Positions 9,255 to 18,653 of a stretch of DNA of 64,000 nucleotides are shown here, one piece after another (position 1 is the stretch's first letter; each line of letters begins with the position of its first letter). The notes below the pieces were generated by a model, which had not been told where the DNA came from, searched no databases, and saw only the letters and a list, made by a program, of their open reading frames with translations. Source of the stretch: Ornithinimicrobium avium (lineage in GTDB: Bacteria > Actinomycetota > Actinomycetes > Actinomycetales > Dermatophilaceae); the NCBI RefSeq assembly GCF_003351765.1, contig NZ_CP031229.1, positions 2,666,001 to 2,730,000 on the forward strand, read 5' to 3'. The position numbers were made by a program, and so were the translations under genes.

Positions 9255-12200
9255 GTGATGACGTTGCACAAGCTCGCCGCCGGCAGCGGGTACACGTACC
9301 TGACGAAGCAGGTCGCTGCCCACGACGCCACCGAGAAGCGGCAGGTCGGGCTCGCGTCGTACTACGAGGAGAAGGGCGAGGCGCCCGGCCGTTGGCTGGG
9401 CACCGGCCTCGCCGGGCTCGACCTGGCCGCGGGGGACGTCGTCACCGAGGAGCAGATGCGGCTGCTGTTCGGCCAGGGCCGCCACCCCCGCTCCGAGGAG
9501 CCGCAGGCGGCCGTGAAGGGGTGGGGTGCGTTGGGGCGGGCGTTCTCGACCTTCGACGCCACGACGCTGCGGCAGGTGACGGCGCGGGCGTTCAGCGAGC
9601 ACAACACGTCGCGGGGCCTGGTGTGGAACGCCCCCATCCCCCTAGAGGAGCGGACGGAGATCCGCACCCAGGTGGCACGGGGCGCGTTCGTGCAGCGGCA
9701 CGGCCGCGCGCCGGTGGACGAGGCCGAGCTGACGATGTTCGTGGCGAGGGCGTCGCGGCCGGCGCAGGTGCCGGTGGCGGGGTTCGACCTGACGTTCTCG
9801 CCGGTGAAGTCGGTCTCGGCGCTGTGGGCCCTCGCCTCCCCGGAGATCGCGCGACAGGTGGAGGCTGCGCACCAGGACGCGGTCCGCGCGACCCTGGCGA
9901 TGCTGGAGCGTGAGGTCGCCTACACGAGGGTGGGCAAGGGTGGCATCCGCCAGGTCCCGGTGGTCGGGCTCATCGCGGCCGCGTTCGACCACCGTGACTC
10001 GCGCACCGGCGACCCGGACCTGCACACCCACGTCGTCGTCTCGAACAAGGTGCAGTCCCTGCCCGGGGAGTGCGGGCGGTGGTTGACCCTGGACGGGCGG
10101 ATGCTCTTCAAGGCCAAGGTCATGGCCTCCGAGCACTACAACACCCACCTCGAAGCCGGCCTCGTCGACCGGCTCGGCGTCCGCTTCAGCGAGCGTCCCT
10201 CACCGGAGGGCAAGCGGGCGGTGCGGGAGATCGACGGCATCGACCCCGCCCTCCTGGCCACCTGGTCGTCGCGGCGGCAGGCGATCGAGACCCGGCAGCG
10301 CGAGCTCGCCGCCACCTTCCGGGCCGACCACGGCCGCAACCCCACCACGATCGAGGCGCTGGCGCTGGCGCAGCAGGCGAACCTGGAGACCCCCCCGGAC
10401 AAGCACGACCCCCGCTCCGAGGCCGAGCAACGCCAGACCTGGCGGGCGCAGGCCACCGCCGTGCTCGCCCCCGCGGGACGCAACCCGGAGGAGATAGTCG
10501 CGAGTGCGGTGGGGGCGGGGTGGAGACGCCCCCGGGAGCCCAGCAGAGAAGTGGGGATCGTCGCAGGTCACGAGGTGGAGACGCTCCAGGGACGCATACC
10601 TACGCTCAGGGGTGGGGGCGCACGCCCCCAGCTCCTCGCCGCCCGCGTCGTGAAGGTGCTGGAGGGGTCGCGGGCGACGTGGCAGGTCTGGCACGTGCGC
10701 GCCGAGACGCTGCGCCAGCTCCGCACCGCCCAGGTGCCCCTGGCCCGGCTCGAGGAACACGCGCGTGAGGTCGAACGCTGGGTCATGCACCGTTTCTCGG
10801 TCCCGGTCGGCGTCCCGCTGGAGCTGGGCGAACCGGAGGTGCTGCGCCGCCCGGACGGACAGTCCGCCCACGTCGTGCACGGCAGCCAGACCTACACCTC
10901 AAACGCGATCCTGGCCGCCGAGCACGAGCTCCTCGCCCTAGGACTGCGTCGGGACGGCCGCCAGGCAGACCCAGTCGTCGTGGAGGATGTGCTGGCGGCC
11001 CAGTCTGCGGACGGGCCGGGTCTGGACCGTTCGCAGACCGCGATGGTCCGCAACCTCGCCACGAGCGGGTGCCGGATGCAGGTCGCCCTTGCCCCGGCCG
11101 GGGCGGGCAAGACCGCCGCGCTGCGGGTGCTCGCCCGCGCGTGGGAGACCTCCGGAGGCACCGTCCTCGGCCTGGCCCCCACCGCGGTCGCCGCCGACGA
11201 GCTCGGCCGCGCCACCGGCATCCACGCCGACACCCTCGCCAAGTACCTCCACCAGACCACCACCGGAGCCGGCCTCGCCGCCCCGAACCAGGCGGGAGGC
11301 CCGAACTGCCGCGTGGGACCGGGGACGTTGGTGCTGATCGACGAGGCCGGGATGGCCGGCACCCGGAACCTCGCGGCCGCGGTCCGCCACGTCGTCGACG
11401 CCGGTGGCAGCGTGCGGCTGGTCGGGGACGACCAGCAGCTGGCCGCCGTGGCGGCAGGCGGGATCTTCGGTGGCCTGGCTGAGCAGGGCTACGCGCACGG
11501 CACCACCGCCACGCTGACCGAGCTGCACCGGTTCACCGACCCCGCCGAAGGCGCCGCCACCCTCGCGATCCGCGACGGCGACCCCGCCGCCCTGGAGCAC
11601 TACCTCGACCACGACCGCGTCCACACCGGTGACACCGGGGACGTGGTCGATGCGGCGTACGCCGCCTGGGCAGCCGACCAGCAGGCCGGGCTGTCCAGCC
11701 TGCTGCTGGCCGCGACCCGGGACGCCGTGCGCGAGCTGAACCAGCGCGCCCGGACCGACCGCCTCGACACCATCGGGCAGCCGCCCGGGCGCGAGGTGAC
11801 CCTGGGCGACGGCACCCGCGCCAGTGCCGGGGACACCGTGATCACCCACCGCAACGACCGCACCCTGCGTGCTGGGGATGGGTCGTGGGTCAAGAACGGC
11901 GATCGATGGCACGTCCTGGAGGTTCATCCCGACGGAAGCCTCTCTGTCGAGCGCCACCGCGACGGTAGCGGGAGCAAGCGACCTCACGTCACGCTGCCGG
12001 CCGGGTACGCGGCTGAGCACGTGCAGCTGGGGTACGCCAGCACCATCCACGCCGCCCAGGGCGCGACCGTCGACACCACCCACACCGTCCTCACCGGGGC
12101 AGAGACCCGCCAGGCGCTCTACGTCGCCCTCTCCCGCGGCCGGCAGGCCAACCACGTCTACCTCGCCACACCAACCCCCTCGCTGGACGGTGTCGGACCC

Positions 12201-13067
12201 GAGGTGCAGGACACGGTCGTCGATTCGCGGCAGGTGCTCACCGACATCCTCGCCCGCGACGGCCGCGCCCACTCGGCCACCACCGTCGAGCGCGGTGACG
12301 CGGCTCAGCTGCTGCGCCAAGCGGTGCTGGCCTACCAGGACGCCCTACCGGTCCTGGCCCAGAACCACCTCGGACACGAGCGCATGGCCGCGCTGGACGA
12401 CGCCCTCGAGCGATGGATCCCCGGCCTCACCGAGCAGCCGGCCTACCCGCACCTGCGCGGCCAGCTCGCGCTGCGCTGGGTCGACGGCACATCACCACAG
12501 AAGGTGCTCGAGGAGGCGACCTGGTACCGCGGCACCCAGTCCCTCACCGAGGCCGACGACCCCGCCGCCGCCCTCACCTGGCGCATCGCCGGCACCACCC
12601 CACCGTCCCACGGAGACGCACCCCTGCCCTGGCTCCCCGACATCCCGCCGGCGCTCCGGCAGGACACGGGCACGAGCGACTACCTCGACCGGCTCACCCG
12701 TCGGGTCGAGCATCTGGCCGAGCGCGTCGCCCACGAAGCCCGGCAGGCTGGTGCGTCCGACCGGGCGCCCTGGCAGCGAGCACTGCCACCGCACGTGGAC
12801 AGCCAGCTCCTCGGCGATCTCGCCGTCTGGCGCGCCGTCCACGGCACCCCATCCACAGAGCCGAGCCCGACGGGTCTTCCCAGCAGAGATCCCGGCGGAG
12901 CCAGACACCAGACCCGATTGATCAGGCGCCTGAGCACGCCGACCTCTGTTCTCGGCATGCCGACGCCAGACCGTGACGGCGGGAGGCTGCGAGCCGGCCA
13001 GCGACGAGCAGAGCGTTACGCGCCCCATGAGGGTGCCTTACGCGAGGCACCGGGTCCCGCTCGATGA
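9255..13067 (+). CDS. MobF family relaxase-helicase (TraA/TrwC type)
   Basis: This protein of about 1,270 residues nicks oriT and unwinds the transferred strand. The N-terminal TrwC relaxase domain starts MTLHKLAAGSGYTYLTKQ, with candidate nicking tyrosines. The HUH metal-binding motif is DPDLHTHVVV near residue 255, and GFDLTFSPVKSVSALW is diagnostic of the family. The helicase part has Walker A APAGAGKTAALR (about 613), Walker B VLIDEAGMAG (about 695) and a late motif STIHAAQGATVD (about 935). The start is uncertain: GTG 9255, ATG 9258 or TTG 9246. The last 60 residues (from LPSRDPGGARHQ) lose the helical character of the family, so the C-terminus may be truncated. No coupling protein or secretion genes are nearby, so transfer would need a helper. 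Confidence 0.9.
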   Translation: MMTLHKLAAGSGYTYLTKQVAAHDATEKRQVGLASYYEEKGEAPGRWLGTGLAGLDLAAGDVVTEEQMRLLFGQGRHPRSEEPQAAVKGWGALGRAFSTFDATTLRQVTARAFSEHNTSRGLVWNAPIPLEERTEIRTQVARGAFVQRHGRAPVDEAELTMFVARASRPAQVPVAGFDLTFSPVKSVSALWALASPEIARQVEAAHQDAVRATLAMLEREVAYTRVGKGGIRQVPVVGLIAAAFDHRDSRTGDPDLHTHVVVSNKVQSLPGECGRWLTLDGRMLFKAKVMASEHYNTHLEAGLVDRLGVRFSERPSPEGKRAVREIDGIDPALLATWSSRRQAIETRQRELAATFRADHGRNPTTIEALALAQQANLETPPDKHDPRSEAEQRQTWRAQATAVLAPAGRNPEEIVASAVGAGWRRPREPSREVGIVAGHEVETLQGRIPTLRGGGARPQLLAARVVKVLEGSRATWQVWHVRAETLRQLRTAQVPLARLEEHAREVERWVMHRFSVPVGVPLELGEPEVLRRPDGQSAHVVHGSQTYTSNAILAAEHELLALGLRRDGRQADPVVVEDVLAAQSADGPGLDRSQTAMVRNLATSGCRMQVALAPAGAGKTAALRVLARAWETSGGTVLGLAPTAVAADELGRATGIHADTLAKYLHQTTTGAGLAAPNQAGGPNCRVGPGTLVLIDEAGMAGTRNLAAAVRHVVDAGGSVRLVGDDQQLAAVAAGGIFGGLAEQGYAHGTTATLTELHRFTDPAEGAATLAIRDGDPAALEHYLDHDRVHTGDTGDVVDAAYAAWAADQQAGLSSLLLAATRDAVRELNQRARTDRLDTIGQPPGREVTLGDGTRASAGDTVITHRNDRTLRAGDGSWVKNGDRWHVLEVHPDGSLSVERHRDGSGSKRPHVTLPAGYAAEHVQLGYASTIHAAQGATVDTTHTVLTGAETRQALYVALSRGRQANHVYLATPTPSLDGVGPEVQDTVVDSRQVLTDILARDGRAHSATTVERGDAAQLLRQAVLAYQDALPVLAQNHLGHERMAALDDALERWIPGLTEQPAYPHLRGQLALRWVDGTSPQKVLEEATWYRGTQSLTEADDPAAALTWRIAGTTPPSHGDAPLPWLPDIPPALRQDTGTSDYLDRLTRRVEHLAERVAHEARQAGASDRAPWQRALPPHVDSQLLGDLAVWRAVHGTPSTEPSPTGLPSRDPGGARHQTRLIRRLSTPTSVLGMPTPDRDGGRLRAGQRRAERYAPHEGALREAPGPAR

Positions 13068-13468
13068 GGGCCGCGACCAACGCAGGCCATCTTGGGGCGC
13101 CGCGCGGTCGAGGCGTCGTGGAACTACCGAAACCGGATGTATTGAGACTGGCCCTGAAGGAACCTAACCGGCAATGCCCGGACCGCACGAAGGCCTGCAG
13201 CGGCCATCCGACGTAGACGTTGTGTGTGGGCCCGTTGACAAAGTTGGGCACCGGTCTGGGAACCCTTGAAACACGGTGTCGAAGCCCTCGGGAGAACCCC
13301 GGAACCATGTGCTGTTCAGCGGCTGATGGCTTGCCCGTCGACACGTGGGGCGCGGGGCCCACGGTTGGCCAGCCGCAGCAAACTCGCTCGGCGTGTTCTG
13401 CCGGACTAGCTTCTAGCCCGCGCAGCTGCCAAGCTGCGCAGGTGATCCAGTACCGTCGGCACGCACGT
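13068..13468. other. Non-coding or degraded stretch between relaxase and hypothetical gene
   Basis: I find no convincing gene in these 400 bp. The plus frame of the next gene is open through 13220-13468, but its translation (many Cys, Arg, Pro and Gly, no family likeness) is unlike protein and the gene more likely starts at 13469. The stretch may be the remnant of the relaxase 3' end or lost mobilisation genes. Confidence 0.4.
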
Positions 13469-13975
13469 ATGCCCGACGGCGCTCTCGAGCGGGCAGAACT
13501 CGAGCGGGTCGACGCTCTAGCTGAGCGTCTCATGGATCACTTACAGGCCGATGAGGGTGTCATCGCGCGGCTCCATATTCATGGGGCCCAATCCAAGGCG
13601 ATACAAGGCCGGGTGGGAAGCCTGCTCGAAGCGGAACTGGGATTCGCGCCAGAAGTCGTCTTGACCCCCGACGAGGGTTTGGTAACACGAGCGCGTCCGG
13701 ACTTCTACTACCCGTTGTCGCCGACAACGGGGGTGATCGCAGAGGTCGAGAGAGGCGGCACCACGGCCAACAATCACGATCTGAAGGACTTGTGGAAAGC
13801 CCACATCGCCATCAACGCCAACCACCTTTTCCTTGTCGTCCCCAACGAGCTCTTCAACGAGAACGGAGCGGTCCGGGAACGACCATTCCCCAAAGTTGTG
13901 CGACGTATGGGGGCATTCTTCACAACCCCGCGCACAGCTGTCGACGTGTTGAGCGTGCACATTTTCGGATACTGA
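13469..13975 (+). CDS. Uncharacterised protein with PD-(D/E)xK-like nuclease signature
   Basis: The protein has 168 residues from the ATG at 13469. I do not recognise a named family. A helical N-terminus (LERVDALAERLMDHL) leads to a segment TRARPDFYYPLSPTTGVIAEVERGGTTANNHDLKDLWKAHI. This has the spacing of a PD-(D/E)xK nuclease core: RPD, then a strand with E-V-E, followed by basic and helical residues. The Lys of the canonical ExK is replaced by Arg or Glu. HLFLVVP after it fits the next beta strand. A truncated or variant restriction-type endonuclease or a Holliday-junction-like fold is possible. It stands alone between the relaxase and an IS30, and its GC content is lower than core genes, which suits cargo. 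Confidence 0.55.
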   Translation: MPDGALERAELERVDALAERLMDHLQADEGVIARLHIHGAQSKAIQGRVGSLLEAELGFAPEVVLTPDEGLVTRARPDFYYPLSPTTGVIAEVERGGTTANNHDLKDLWKAHIAINANHLFLVVPNELFNENGAVRERPFPKVVRRMGAFFTTPRTAVDVLSVHIFGY

Positions 13976-14053
13976 TACCCGCACTATTCCCCAACCCGGG
14001 AAGGACGAGGGCAAGAGCTGGCTTCGCTCGAGCGTCCAGCATGTCAACGGCGG

Positions 14054-15416
14054 GTGAAATCTGACCCCTTGGCGGCAGGGTGGTTTCCAGGCACTGTCGC
14101 AACGCTTCCCTAGAGTCCGGGAGTGTGAGGTCGTTGTCGCGACGTGTGAAGAAGGGGCCGGGACGGCGCCCGTTGTCGGCCAAGCGTGCTCGGTTCGTGC
14201 AGCTGCGGGAGAGGGGGTGGAGCATCTCGGCCGCGGCCCGCGAGGTCGGGGTATCGCGCAGCGCCGGCAACAACTGGGCACGCGGGACGAAGGTCTACCG
14301 CCGCGGTGAGGTCGTCGGCTTCGTGCCGCCGCTGGAGCGGCTGGCGGTGCGGCAGATCAGCACCCGCTACCTGTCGCAGGGCGAGCGGATCGCGATCGCG
14401 GATCTTCACCAGGCCGGCCTGACCGTCACGGCGATCGCGGCCCGGGTGGGCCGGGCGAAGTCGACGATCTCCAGGGAGTTGCGCCGCAACGCCGGCACGC
14501 AGGGGTACCCGTCCGTTCGAGGCGCACCGGGCCGCGACCGCTCGACGCGGCCGTCATCATCCTCGGCGGGTGGAGACCAACACCGAGCTGCGACGAGTGG
14601 TGGGCGAACTGCTGGCTCAGCGGTGGAGCCCGCAGCAGGTCAGCAGGCACCTGCGGGCGGAGTTCCCCGACGACCCCGGCATGCAGCTGTGCCACGAGAG
14701 CATCTACCAGGCCCTCTACCAGCCCGGGTCCACGCTCATGCGGCCCTCACCGCTGGCGCCGCACCGCCGTTCACCGCTGCGGACCGGGCGGGAGCACCGG
14801 CGCGCGCAGCAGCGTGTCGAGCGCCGGCGGCCCCGGTTCGAGCAGCCCATGCTGACGGTGCACCAGCGACCCTTCCAGCCCACAGACCGGACCGAGCCGG
14901 GGCACTGGGAGGGCGACCTCATCATCGGCCGCGACCAGCGGTCCGCGATCGGCACCCTGGTCGAACGGCAGACCCGGCTGCTGCGGCTGCTGCACCTGCC
15001 CTGCCGCGACGGTGAAGCCCTGCACCAGGCGCTGACGGCCCGCCTGGGTGACCTCCCGCCATACCTGCGACGCTCGATCACCTGGGACCAGGGCACCGAG
15101 ATGGCCAGACACCTGTCCATCACCCGGACCCTCGGCACCTTGGTCTACTTCTGCGACTCCCACTCACCCTGGCAGCGCGGGTCGAACGAGAACACCAACG
15201 GGCTGCTGCGTGACTACTTCCCCAAGGGGACCGACCTCGGCATCCACACTCTCGAGCATCTGCTCGCTGTCGAGAACGAGCTGAACAACCGCCCCCGGAT
15301 GATCCTGGACGACCGTACGCCGCACCAACTCTTCACCGCGCTGCTAGCCTCCGAAAGTCCGCCGGTGTTGCGACGTTGAGTGGAACCCGCCCTGCCGTCC
15401 AGGGGTCAGTTTTCAC
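14054..15416 (+). mobile_element. IS30-family insertion sequence (1,363 bp)
   Basis: Inverted repeats of 36 bp at 14054-14089 and 15381-15416 match at 31 of 36 positions (inner part CTGACCCCT...CGGCAGGG). They enclose an IS30-type transposase reading toward the right. No clear short target duplication is seen (CGG before, GTG after), so the insertion may be old or its flanks altered. The transposase is frameshifted (next entry). Confidence 0.88.
14125..15379 (+). pseudogene. IS30 family transposase, single-base frameshift
   Basis: The first part encodes the N-terminal helix-turn-helix region (LSAKRARFVQLRERGWSISAAAREVGVSR) and the second HTH (GERIAIADLHQAGLTVTAIAARVGRAKSTISRELRRN). An extra C at about 14508-14510 (TACCCG where TACCG would keep the frame) moves translation out of frame. 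The other frame continues RPFEAHRAA... and then the DDE catalytic domain (PGHWEGDLIIG, QGTEMARH, CDSHSPWQRGSNENTNGLLRDYFPKG, LEHLLAVENELNNRPR). All catalytic segments are present, so one base repairs it. It could be a sequencing error; otherwise the element is inactive alone. Confidence 0.87.
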
Positions 15417-15679
15417 GTGCCGGCGACACAGCACCAGGTGAGCCGGATGTTAGCCGGTGACGACACGTTGTCAGCCAGGATGGTGCGTTCTTGAAGATCG
15501 CGTGGATTCGAAGTAGATCCCGCCGCTTACGCAGCAGGCAAGCCTCAGGCGCGTCCTAGGCGAGTCGCAGAGGCGGCGGTAACAACACGTAAGGCACCAT
15601 CGCTCGGTTGCGCCGCGACAGTAGCAGATTCGATGACTGTGGCAAGGACGAACGAACCGCGGCTCCAAGCACGGATAGG

Positions 15680-16099
15680 ATGGCGCGGGTGACGGATGCG
15701 ATGCAGGCAAGCAAGGCAGTGTTGGAGGCGGCGGGCGGCGCCAGGGCTGCCTCCCTGAACCTTTACGTCACCGGAGATGGCCGTGTAATTGTCACCCAAC
15801 AAGTAGATCAGTACGTGTACGTCCTCGGCGAGGACTTCACAGTCAGTCGGCATGGGCTCGATGCATGGCTCGCTGATGCTTGCCAGCCGGAACCTCAGGT
15901 TATCGACTGTTTCGATGCCGAGGGGGCCTGGGAGTTGCTCCGCTTCCTGCGTGGGAACTGCACGGTGTGGCAGTGCGGTGCCTGTGACGCATGGATCTTC
16001 ACATCGGCATTGCCAAAGATCGGGGTGCTCCATTGCTCGACGTGCGGGGACGGCGGAGTTGACTTCCGGCATGCGGACCGACACACAGGAGAGGGGTAG
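15680..16099 (+). CDS. Uncharacterised protein with C-terminal zinc-ribbon-like Cys pairs
   Basis: The protein has about 139 residues from the ATG at 15680 (GTG at 15689 also possible). I do not recognise the family. The middle has a beta-rich stretch SLNLYVTGDGRVIVTQQVDQYVYV, similar in style to the N-terminal linker of some actinobacterial effector-associated proteins (weak impression). The C-terminus has two Cys pairs, CGAC (WQCGACDAW) and CSTC (LHCSTCGDGG), spaced by about 18 residues like a zinc ribbon. It lies 77 bp upstream of the NaeI-like gene on the same strand, so it may be a controller or accessory of that restriction system. This is inference from position. Confidence 0.6.
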   Translation: MARVTDAMQASKAVLEAAGGARAASLNLYVTGDGRVIVTQQVDQYVYVLGEDFTVSRHGLDAWLADACQPEPQVIDCFDAEGAWELLRFLRGNCTVWQCGACDAWIFTSALPKIGVLHCSTCGDGGVDFRHADRHTGEG

Positions 16100-16175
16100 G
16101 GGCAGGTAGGCCTGCCATCGCTCGAACGACACGGGCACCGGAGGCAGCTCAGCGCGCCTCAGATATTGTCCGGGT

Positions 16176-17126
16176 GTGACCCTTGACCTCCACTTCCAGC
16201 TCCCCCCCGACCGCGCGCGGGACAGCATCGTGATCGAGATGGCGCGGCTAGACCCGACTGGTGGGGCCACGGGACAGGTTCTGCGTGATACGTACGACCA
16301 GATCTACGACGGTGTGCGAACCCGCCGTTACCGCTGGGACCAGTTGTTCAAGACTGAGAAGACCCATTTTGGAACCCTGGTTGAGATCAACCTTCAGCGC
16401 GAGTTCAAGTATGCCGACGGGGCCAAGCTGGACTACTGCATTGCGGGCCACGACGTCGACGCTAAGTACAGCCAGAGTTCCGGAGGGTGGATGTTACCAC
16501 CCGAGGCCATCGGGGAGCTGTGCATGGTGATTACGGCCAGTGACCAGACGTCGCGGTTCTCGGTTGGTGTCGTGCGAGCATCGGAAGACCTCCTGAATGT
16601 TGGCCGAAACCGGGACGCTAAGCGCACGCTCTCCGTTCTCGGCAGGTCGGCGATCAAATGGTTGCAGAGGGACGCCGACCTCCCCCCGAACACCCTGCTG
16701 CACATGCCAGAGGCGGACGTGGCCGCCGTCTTTGCGGCCCGGGGAGGGACCAGCCGCGTGTCCGAATTGTTCCGTCGAACCGTGGGGCAGGTCGTGGGCC
16801 GCGCAGCCGTGGCGACCGTCGCGGCGCAGCTCGACGTGACTAGGCGAATCCGAGGTGGACAAAGCGGGTCCCGGGATCCCTTAGCCGCCGAGGGCATCGT
16901 CATCCTGGGCGGGGCGTACGACTGGCAGCGCGCGGCGGCACGGGACCTCGGCCTCCCCGTGCCGCGCAGGACGGAGTACGTGGCCGGCTACGTGTGCCCC
17001 GCGGAGGCGGGCGAGGAGGGGCCCGTCGCGCTCGGTCCCTCGCGTCTGGCGCTGAGGGCGGCCACGGCCGAGACCCGCCAACCGTTCGGCACTTCTTGGT
17101 ACGGGGAACGTGCCGCGGGCCGGTGA
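16176..17126 (+). CDS. NaeI-like type IIE restriction endonuclease
   Basis: The protein has 316 residues, close to NaeI (317). NaeI cuts GCCGGC and needs a second bound site as an allosteric effector. The catalytic residues known for NaeI (E70, D86, D95, K97) fall at the same numbers here: LVE70, KLD86 and VD95AK97. The segment 43-46 is IYDG; in NaeI the matching position 43 is Leu, whose change to Lys is reported to give topoisomerase activity, and here it is Ile. The C-terminal effector half has ELFRRTVGQVVGRAAVATVAAQLDVTRRIRGG and EGIVILGG, both typical of the family. The start is GTG. The methylase gene follows 72 bp downstream. The recognition site is assumed from homology only. Confidence 0.88.
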   Translation: MTLDLHFQLPPDRARDSIVIEMARLDPTGGATGQVLRDTYDQIYDGVRTRRYRWDQLFKTEKTHFGTLVEINLQREFKYADGAKLDYCIAGHDVDAKYSQSSGGWMLPPEAIGELCMVITASDQTSRFSVGVVRASEDLLNVGRNRDAKRTLSVLGRSAIKWLQRDADLPPNTLLHMPEADVAAVFAARGGTSRVSELFRRTVGQVVGRAAVATVAAQLDVTRRIRGGQSGSRDPLAAEGIVILGGAYDWQRAAARDLGLPVPRRTEYVAGYVCPAEAGEEGPVALGPSRLALRAATAETRQPFGTSWYGERAAGR

Positions 17127-17198
17127 CTGCCGACATCGTGGGTGGGCACCGGTGCGCGTCCCAGCCATGTCGGCGGTCCCTGCCAGAATGGTCGCATC

Positions 17199-18512
17199 AT
17201 GGACAGCAACACGCACACTGCCGAGCTGACAGCGGTTGAGATCTGCGCCGGTGCCGGCGGCCAGAGTCTGGGTCTCCACCTCGCAGGCTTCCGCCACACG
17301 CTCGCTGTGGAACTGGACCGCGACGCAGCGACGACCCTCGAGCGCAACCTTTCCCGCCTTGCCTCCGAAGAGGGCCGCCCGCAGCCGGTGGTCGCGGTCG
17401 GGGACGTCGCGGACGATTCAATTTGGAGTCCGCAGGACCACCGAGGCGTCTCGTTGCTGGCGGGCGGGGTTCCTTGCCCGCCGTTCTCCGTCGCCGGCAA
17501 GCAGCTGGGGTCATCCGACGAACGGGACTTGTTCGCTTGGGCTGTCGAGGCAGCGGGCCAGATGATGCCGGACGCCGTGCTTCTCGAGAACGTTCGTGGT
17601 CTGTCCATGCCACGCTTCGCAGGCTACCGGCAGGCCGTCCTCGATCGGCTCGGCGAGCTGGGATACCACGCAGACTGGAGATTGCTGGAAGCCAAGGACT
17701 TCGGAGTCCCACAGCTGCGCCCTCGCTTCATCCTGGTCGCGCTGCGAGAGGAGTTCGCGCCGTACTTCTCCTGGCCCATGCCCACCCCTACCGTTCAAAC
17801 GGTCGGCGCGGCGCTGTACGACCTTATGGGTGCGAACGGTTGGATGGGCGTTGAGGCATGGGCGAGGAAGGCCGACCGGGTTGCCCCCACCATCGTGGGT
17901 GGCTCTAAGAAGCACGGCGGCCCTGACCTCGGCCCGACCCGGGCGAAGCGCGCGTGGCGCTCGATGGGGGTAGACGGACTGGGCATCGCCGATGCTGCAC
18001 CCAGCCGTGACTTACCCGAGGACTTCATCCCCAAGTTGACGAACGAGATGGTCGCACGGATACAGGGCTGGTCCGGCCCTGGGTACGAGTGGGACTTCGG
18101 AGACCCCAAGGGCCGCAAGACGGCCATCTACCGTCAGATCGGCAACGCTTTTCCCCCGCCGGTGGCGCGCGCCGTCGGGCTGGCGATCGCAGCCGCGCTG
18201 CGCAAGGAATCACTCCGATCCGACGATGAAACCGACGGCGGCCAGTATCAAGACGAGGTGTACCGAGCGATGCGGAATCACGGCGGCTTTATGTCGCTCG
18301 CGGGTCTCCGCAACGCTCTCGGACGCGCCCTCGCCGACGACGAGATCGTTCGCCGAATCAAGTTTCTGAGTCATGACTTCGATATCGAAGTGAGTGAGCG
18401 CGGGGGCGTACCCGTTTATCGCATAGGCGACTGGCATGCTTTCCGCGGACAGGAGGACCACGCCCGCCATGCGGCGTTTGCCACAAATCGTCTTCGCTCG
18501 AAGATCAGCTGA
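17199..18512 (+). CDS. dcm: DNA cytosine-5 methyltransferase
   Basis: This 437-residue enzyme transfers methyl from SAM to C5 of cytosine. The motifs are I (VEICAGAGGQSLGLHLAGF), IV with the catalytic Cys93 (GGVPCPPFSVAGKQ), VI (LLENVRGL), VIII (QLRPRFILV) and X (YRQIGNAFPPPVARAVG). The short variable target-recognition region lies between about 215 and 300. After motif X there is an extra domain of about 75 residues (YQDEVYRAMRNHGGFMSLAGL...), possibly a winged helix. It protects host sites from the adjacent NaeI-like enzyme. Because class 2 DISARM uses a C5 methylase (drmMII), it could also mark DNA for the DISARM-like operon converging from the right. The ATG at 17199 is chosen over an upstream in-frame start because homology begins there. 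Confidence 0.92.
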   Translation: MDSNTHTAELTAVEICAGAGGQSLGLHLAGFRHTLAVELDRDAATTLERNLSRLASEEGRPQPVVAVGDVADDSIWSPQDHRGVSLLAGGVPCPPFSVAGKQLGSSDERDLFAWAVEAAGQMMPDAVLLENVRGLSMPRFAGYRQAVLDRLGELGYHADWRLLEAKDFGVPQLRPRFILVALREEFAPYFSWPMPTPTVQTVGAALYDLMGANGWMGVEAWARKADRVAPTIVGGSKKHGGPDLGPTRAKRAWRSMGVDGLGIADAAPSRDLPEDFIPKLTNEMVARIQGWSGPGYEWDFGDPKGRKTAIYRQIGNAFPPPVARAVGLAIAAALRKESLRSDDETDGGQYQDEVYRAMRNHGGFMSLAGLRNALGRALADDEIVRRIKFLSHDFDIEVSERGGVPVYRIGDWHAFRGQEDHARHAAFATNRLRSKIS

Positions 18513-18653
18513 GCAGTGGCCAATGCTTCAGGTTGCCCACATGGGTGACCGCATGACCGTTGCGGCCCCGGACGACCAAGCGGCGCCAGGTGTGCATCGT
18601 GGAGCGACCGCGGAAGGTGCCTTTCGACACCGGATGTTCTGCACGAGCGAACG

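Noticed and set aside
14490..14530. Programmed frameshift in the IS30 transposase
   Set aside because: IS30 transposases are normally made from one frame and no A6/A7-type slippery run is present; a one-base insertion explains the break better.
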